Shown here piece by piece: positions 17,884 through 21,619 of a DNA stretch of 21,619 bases. Source of the DNA: Chromera velia (taxonomy: Eukaryota; Sar; Chromeraceae); contig JAHBMJ010002115.1 of NCBI GenBank assembly GCA_018398765.1, positions 1,014 to 22,632 on the forward strand, in the 5' to 3' direction. A program made the position numbers and the translations under genes. The notes beneath the pieces were generated by a model that was not told where the DNA came from, made no database searches, and saw nothing but the letters and a program-made list of their open reading frames with translations. Each line of letters opens with the position of its first letter. Position 1 is the first letter of the stretch.

Positions 17884-18089
17884 GGTCGCGTCTCTCGGCT
17901 CTTGCTCCTTCCTCCACCGACCCGTCTATCCAACACAGCGAATGGTATTTCTGAATTCACCTGCCCCAGTAAAAGGAGACTGCGTACAGACCGTCGATCT
18001 TTGCGTGCACACACGTTGTAAGTGCACTGTGCACATAGACACAGAGAGAAGTTTGGAGACGGATCGAAAAGATCCATGGAGACGAGACA

Positions 18090-18100
18090 GCATGCATGCA
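18090..18100. promoter_or_regulatory. TGCATGCA motif, second upstream copy
   Basis: GCATGCATGCA, about 300 bases upstream of the SDR start. Confidence 0.3.
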
Positions 18101-18118
18101 GAGCCGCCCTAATGCGTG

Positions 18119-18167
18119 GCCCCGGAAAGGTTAGCGTGCATGGCACTGCATGCATGGCCCCGGAAAG
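18119..18167 (+). repeat. CCCCGGAAAG words, tandem pair
   Basis: CCCCGGAAAG at 18120-18129 and 18158-18167, 38 bases apart, each preceded by GTGG or ATGG. TGCATGCATG at 18147-18156 lies between them. The second continues as CGAAGCGGGGGGCACTTAC and matches the flank at 19511. Confidence 0.6.
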
Positions 18168-18704
18168 CGAAGCGGGGGGCACTTACAAAACAAAAATCTG
18201 ACCAGGGTTGCTTTTCTGGTCGGTAACAGGTCTAGTCTACCGGTAATTGCCGGTAACCGGTAATGGCCTCAGTCTGCCTTCCTTTTACCGACAAAAAAAA
18301 ATAATAAAAAATAGGGTCCCCAAAAAAAATTTCGCCTGCGGCGCCAACCTTCAAAAACATGTTTTTAAGTGTTTATTGGCATTCGAAAAGCCTATTCACA
18401 CACAAAAAAAAATAAAAAAAATATTTAAAAAATATAAATTTTTAACTGCTTCACCCCTATAAGTGGCAAAAAGTTCTAACAGCTCTATGGCAGCGTCTGT
18501 CTAACAACTGCTCTCTTTTTTGACTTTGCTTCATCTCTTACTGTTCTGCTTCTCTGTATATCAGGCTTTGACCATCGTTAGAGAGCAATCAAAGTAAGAG
18601 ACGGAAAAAGTCTACTTCTTTCTGAAAAACGACTCCAGTTTACACGAGGAGATGGTAAGCCTGCGGCTCTGTACTTACACAAGCTTAAATTGCCATCCAA
18701 TCGA

Positions 18705-18920
18705 CTTCCGTTCACACACTTGCATATACTTGCCATCCCTGTCTCCATCCGCTTAATTATAATTATACACAAAGGTCCACTCACCTTTCGTTCCCATACT
18801 CGCTCTCCCTGTCTCTGTCTGCTCACACACAAACCCAATTGCCTTTCGTTCACATACTTGCCCTTCCTGTCTCTACAAATGCCCAACCGCCTTTCGTTCA
18901 CATACTCGCTTTCCCTGTCT
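18705..18920 (+). repeat. Diverged minisatellite, about four units
   Basis: Units begin CTTYCGTTCACAYAC at 18705, 18785, 18843 and 18891 and continue with a CTTGCC/CTCGC word and CCTGTCTCT. Spacing is 80, 58 and 48 bases. The minus-strand 107-codon frame (18578-18901) follows the repeats. Confidence 0.7.
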
Positions 18921-19029
18921 CTGTTTGCTTATTTACTTATGATTCTTTCATGTTTGCTTGCTTCAAGTTGCTTGCAGATGGCAAATCTCCACCCTCCTGA
19001 GTCTCCAGAGTCAGAGGCCTTTTGAGGCC

Positions 19030-19251
19030 TCAGACATCAGCTTTTAGCGACGGGTCTTTCTTTAAAGGCTGGAGCACTGGATTGGGGGGACTGCCCAAAC
19101 TTTGAGGCGGACTGTTTCCGTTGTTGGAATCGTGCGGGTGCATTTGTCTGGGCCAGCTGTGGTCATTGTAGCCAGGCTGAACGGTTCTTTGTCTTTGGGC
19201 GCCAAGTGCAAAACGGGACCCATCGCTTCGACCTGCATCATCTTCAAGCAC
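19030..19251 (-). CDS. Hypothetical ORF fragment inside the 18203-19481 element
   Basis: A polar, proline/glutamine/asparagine-rich product (QPGYNDHSWPRQMHPHDSNN, then PPNPVLQPLKKDPSLKADV) that could be the disordered tail of a protein. No family recognised, and an opposing plus-strand frame (19102-19296) is equally open. Could be noise. Confidence 0.2.
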   Translation of the reverse strand: MLEDDAGRSDGSRFALGAQRQRTVQPGYNDHSWPRQMHPHDSNNGNSPPQSLGSPPNPVLQPLKKDPSLKADV

Positions 19252-19510
19252 ACTGGTTGTATAGCTGTCCCTACAGATGACGCATTAACTTTTTGAATTG
19301 ACCTTAAGTCTAGCCTTAAGTGATTGATTGATTAACCTATAATCTAAGACTTAGGTTATTGAAAAGTGTTAGTGACTGTTAGAATTCTGCCAAGTCTTTG
19401 CCAACTGCCAGCAAACTCTGCCAGTAATTACCGGTTACCGGTAATGAAGCTTGTTTACCGCCGAAAAAATCGGTAACCCTGAATCTGACGCACGCGAATT
19501 TTGGGAATAA

Positions 19511-19573
19511 CCCCGGAAAGCGTAGCGTAGGGCATTTAGAAAATACAAATCGCTTGCCTGACGCCCCGGAAAG
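19511..19573 (+). repeat. CCCCGGAAAG words, second pair
   Basis: CCCCGGAAAG at 19511-19520 and 19564-19573. The first continues CGTAGCGTAGGGCATTTAG, matching the 18158 copy in order and spacing. Confidence 0.6.
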
Positions 19574-19723
19574 TGCGAAAAGCAACTGGTCTAGAAAAGC
19601 AAAATCCTTCTGCATGCGCTACCAAAATTCCAAATTTAACAAAACAGTTTCATGCTGCACTGAAATACTCCCAGGAAGCATGCCGTGGCCCCCAAAAGTT
19701 TATGAACTGTTGAATTAATTTCA

Positions 19724-19792
19724 TTGGCCGGCTCCGCCGGCGGCTACGGTATCTGATTGGTTCACATCCGTTGGCCGGCTCCATCGGCGGCC
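19724..19792. repeat. Two GC-rich hairpins in tandem
   Basis: TTGGCCGGCTCC occurs at 19724 and 19771. The first is a perfect GCCGGC-TCC-GCCGGC hairpin (19727-19741); the second is a weaker version with CCATCGGCGGCC. Both follow ATTGG or GTTGG words. Confidence 0.6.
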
Positions 19793-19866
19793 ATGCGCGG
19801 TTTATTGCAACCTCGTACCCCCCAGAATCCTTCCTATGACCCTATGGTCTGTCAATCAAACTCCAG

Positions 19867-19906
19867 GCTTTGACAGCCTGGCGCCTTCGGCACCAGGGCT
19901 TTGACG
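19867..19906 (+). other. Compact hairpin between GGCTTTGAC direct repeats
   Basis: CCTGGCGCCTTCGGCACCAGG (19877-19897) folds as CCTGG/CCAGG and GCC/GGC around a TTC loop with one C-A mismatch. GGCTTTGAC flanks it at 19867-19875 and 19898-19906. Confidence 0.5.
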
Positions 19907-19909
19907 ATA

Positions 19910-20177
19910 GAAAGCTCATTCTTTTTAGTATACACTGGCAATATCGTCAAGGCTCTGATAACCAAAAGCTAATTCTTTCTAGTATGGAATATACCTCCAG
20001 TCCATTATAGCTTAAAAATATTATAATCTAATTTAATCTAGTTTAACTTAAAATCTAGTTTTAAAATATTTTAATACTCTCTTATAGCATCTGTTATAAT
20101 CAACTTAAATATTTAAAATAACAACAAAAAAAAAATATTGATTTTAATCAGTTTGAATCTATCAGTCTTCATTTAGG
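19910..20177. other. AT-rich DNA with short repeats
   Basis: AAAGCTMATTCTTTYTAGTAT occurs twice (about 19911 and 19966). TTTGACGATA near 19901 faces TATCGTCAA near 19942. TTTAAT/TCTAGTTTAA words follow. No gene. Confidence 0.5.
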
Positions 20178-20360
20178 AATTTTAGATCCACAGACTCTGT
20201 GCGCAGCAGGGCGATAGTCATCTTTATCATCATCTAACTCTGTAGCCCCCCCTCTTTCGCTACTACTATATTTGCTTGTCACCCGGGCAAACAAAGAAGC
20301 CTTTGCTTTCACTTTACTTTTTGCCTTAGCCTTTACTTTTGCTTTTGCTTTTCCTTTTGC
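20178..20360 (-). other. Lysine-rich coding-like tail in shifted frames
   Basis: Downstream of the 20361-20693 ORF on the same strand, other frames encode a lysine/alanine repeat (AKAKVKAKAKSKVKAKASLF) and then, after another shift, an acidic end ATELDDDKDDYRPAA closing at a TGA near 20178. The AAGCAAAAG repeats are where frameshifts or sequencing errors would be expected. It may be the true C terminus of that gene. Confidence 0.35.
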
Positions 20361-20693
20361 TTACGCTCTTTGTCCTCTTGCTTGACACCTTTCGTGCCAT
20401 CGAGCCTCCACCTCCACAGCTTCTTCAATCAATTGGCTAACATCCCCAGTTGCAGATTCAGCAGACAAATTAGAAGCTGCAGCAGGAGGTGCACTGGCGT
20501 AAACGATTGCATGCGCCCGTGTACCAACTTTTGACTTGAAGGGATACACATCAACCGCGGGCTTATACTCTGTCGTCAGGGCCCATAATTCTCTGCTTTC
20601 ATTGAAAACTTCAAAGGCTAGAGCCCTTTGAACCTTGCTCAACTTTCCACCTGCATAAGCAGAAAGACGTCTTGCTTTCAGCTCTTTCTTCAT
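20361..20693 (-). CDS. Hypothetical protein, probably an exon or truncated gene
   Basis: Open for 135 codons back to 20768, but the only in-frame ATG is at 20693, which gives 110 residues; the part before it may be intron (an acceptor-like GTCAG lies near 20722). The product is basic at the N terminus (MKKELKARR), then ordered-looking (KVQRALAFEVFNESRELWAL), then has an alanine/serine linker and an acidic helix (SQLIEEAVEVEARWHERCQA). I recognise no family. Composition and lack of bias toward repeats argue for real coding sequence. It stops just before a lysine-rich tail readable in other frames, so the gene may be frameshifted here or in the assembly. Nearby DNA is AT-rich with no visible transposon ends. 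Confidence 0.45.
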   Translation of the reverse strand: MKKELKARRLSAYAGGKLSKVQRALAFEVFNESRELWALTTEYKPAVDVYPFKSKVGTRAHAIVYASAPPAAASNLSAESATGDVSQLIEEAVEVEARWHERCQARGQRA

Positions 20694-20769
20694 CTTTCTT
20701 TTTAACTGACTGTACTGACAATTGAAACCTTTGTACTGGAAAGTGACTTTGAAAAATTTAGTTTTCAAA

Positions 20770-21219
20770 ACATTAAAATAGATAGTTTAACCTTTAAACT
20801 AATTGATTTTCATAATTTATTTAAGACTATTTAAGCTTAGTAAGATGTTTAAAAAATGAAATAAAAAAATGTATATATAGAGTATATATTTTTTCAAAAC
20901 CATAAATTGTCTGGTACCTATCATCGGAAATTAACGCTAAGAAATGCATCTGAATGGCTCTGAATCGATTTGATTGAAGCATTTCTTCTCATCATCATAA
21001 CTGTTTTGTTTTCAATTCATACGAGGCACTGCTCAACGGCGGGCGTGTCAGGGGTAGGAGGCTTGTGCCCTCATAAATGGACTTTTGCCCTCAAGTCGGA
21101 CTTTGATATATATTACGGTATATTATTAAAATGAACTAGTTAGATATAAAATAAATGTTAATATATAAACCATCATTCAACTAGCAATTAAGCTAGCAAT
21201 TTGAGTAAAAAATTTTACA
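20770..21219. other. AT-rich DNA, one short tandem repeat
   Basis: No gene seen. At 21064-21103 a unit of about 20 bases (TGCCCTCA, 4-5 variable bases, GGACTTT) occurs twice. Confidence 0.5.
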
Positions 21220-21579
21220 TCATACTGTAACGTAATTATAACGTACATTAAGCTTATGCTTAAGGTTAATATTTTGGTTCAATCTAGGCAGAGTAGCCAG
21301 GACTTGAATAAGTATCTCTAAAAAGTATATCACTTTCTTAAATAAGCCTCTTTCACTTTCAAAACACCTTGTCTGACACTTCAACACGTCTTTCATGAAC
21401 CAATCACCTCTTTCCCCGTATTTCCCTCTTCTTGCAGCCAAGCTGCCAGTCACAGAAGAAGCCTCTTTCTGACAGCACGCTATTCCTGGAATGTCCCATA
21501 GAAAGAGAAAAAGAAAATTTAAAAGAGAGTGAGAGGAGAAAAAGAGGAAACAGGCGTCAAACAGCCGATATGACCGCAT
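21220..21579 (-). CDS. Hypothetical ORF, possible exon
   Basis: A 119-codon open frame. The middle part (GDWFMKDVLKCQTRCFESERGLFKK) looks protein-like. The first 30 residues are hydrophobic and phenylalanine-rich and could be a pyrimidine-tract translation. A CTGTCAG acceptor-like site lies before the better part (near 21470). No family recognised. Confidence 0.2.
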   Translation of the reverse strand: MRSYRLFDACFLFFSSHSLLNFLFLFLWDIPGIACCQKEASSVTGSLAARRGKYGERGDWFMKDVLKCQTRCFESERGLFKKVIYFLEILIQVLATLPRLNQNINLKHKLNVRYNYVTV

Positions 21580-21580
21580 C

Positions 21581-21614
21581 GCGCGGTTATACCAAGTGAT
21601 AACTTTTACCGCGC
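21581..21614. repeat. Terminal hairpin GCGCGGT/ACCGCGC
   Basis: Perfect 7-bp arms (21581-21587 and 21608-21614) with a 20-base loop at the edge of the window. It could be the start of another element. Confidence 0.5.
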
Positions 21615-21619
21615 ATGAA

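Larger units (their letters stand above)
18203..19481. mobile_element. hAT-like TIR element, 1279 bp, 8-bp target duplication
   Basis: The ends are CAGGGTTGC (left) and CAGGGTTAC (right, reverse-complemented), close to the CAGGG start common in hAT elements. AATCTGAC flanks both sides (18195-18202 and 19482-19489). Subterminal inverted copies of ATTRCCGGTAACCGGTAAT lie at 18246-18264 and 19427-19445. The interior has a pyrimidine-rich minisatellite and no recognisable transposase. Confidence 0.85.

Overview
This is a gene-poor, transposon-rich stretch of a nuclear genome from a eukaryotic microbe. The evidence is GT-AG intron boundaries, long (TG)n microsatellites, a decayed LINE, several TIR transposons, and only one clearly intact cellular gene. 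TGCATGCA-type words recur around that gene; this 8-mer is a known ApiAP2-type regulatory word in apicomplexans. Together with the compositional mix this makes an apicomplexan relative such as a chromerid alga plausible, but that is inference. No rRNA, tRNA or CRISPR was seen.

Layout. 1-2305: three (TG)n tracts around a two-exon gene fragment resembling a eukaryotic DDE-transposase-like family. 2455-6480 (minus): one degenerate non-LTR retrotransposon (endonuclease, linker, reverse transcriptase) split by a 1403-bp TIR element. 7173-8749: a second TIR element with an uncharacterised ORF. 9110-10870: a purine-skewed region of diverged repeats. 11055-11803: an inverted-repeat element with microsatellite ends. 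12168-12321: four consecutive stem-loops. 12497-13802: a long-TIR transposon holding a remnant that resembles DUF4218 of En/Spm-type elements. 14683-16144: another TIR element with a 232-bp MITE nested in it. 16401-16630: a 230-bp MITE. 16977-17789 (minus): an intact short-chain dehydrogenase. 18203-19481: another TIR element. 19500-21619: hairpins, one hypothetical gene on the minus strand (20361-20693), and AT-rich DNA.

Main result. Five separate insertions can be delimited to the base by matching terminal inverted repeats plus 8-bp direct target duplications: 3842-5244 (GTATGTTG), 7173-8749 (GAAAGTCT), 15305-15536 (TTCTCCAC), 16401-16630 (CAGAATTT) and 18203-19481 (AATCTGAC). An 8-bp duplication is the classic hAT signature. 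Two of them (7173-8749 and 16401-16630) share an unusual plan: just inside each TIR lies an A-tract / ...GTCTA / T-tract module, in direct rather than inverted orientation. Removing the 3842-5244 element and one copy of its duplication makes the LINE reading frame continuous, which supports the boundaries independently. I see no operon or multi-gene system; the window reads as layered transposon history around one metabolic gene.
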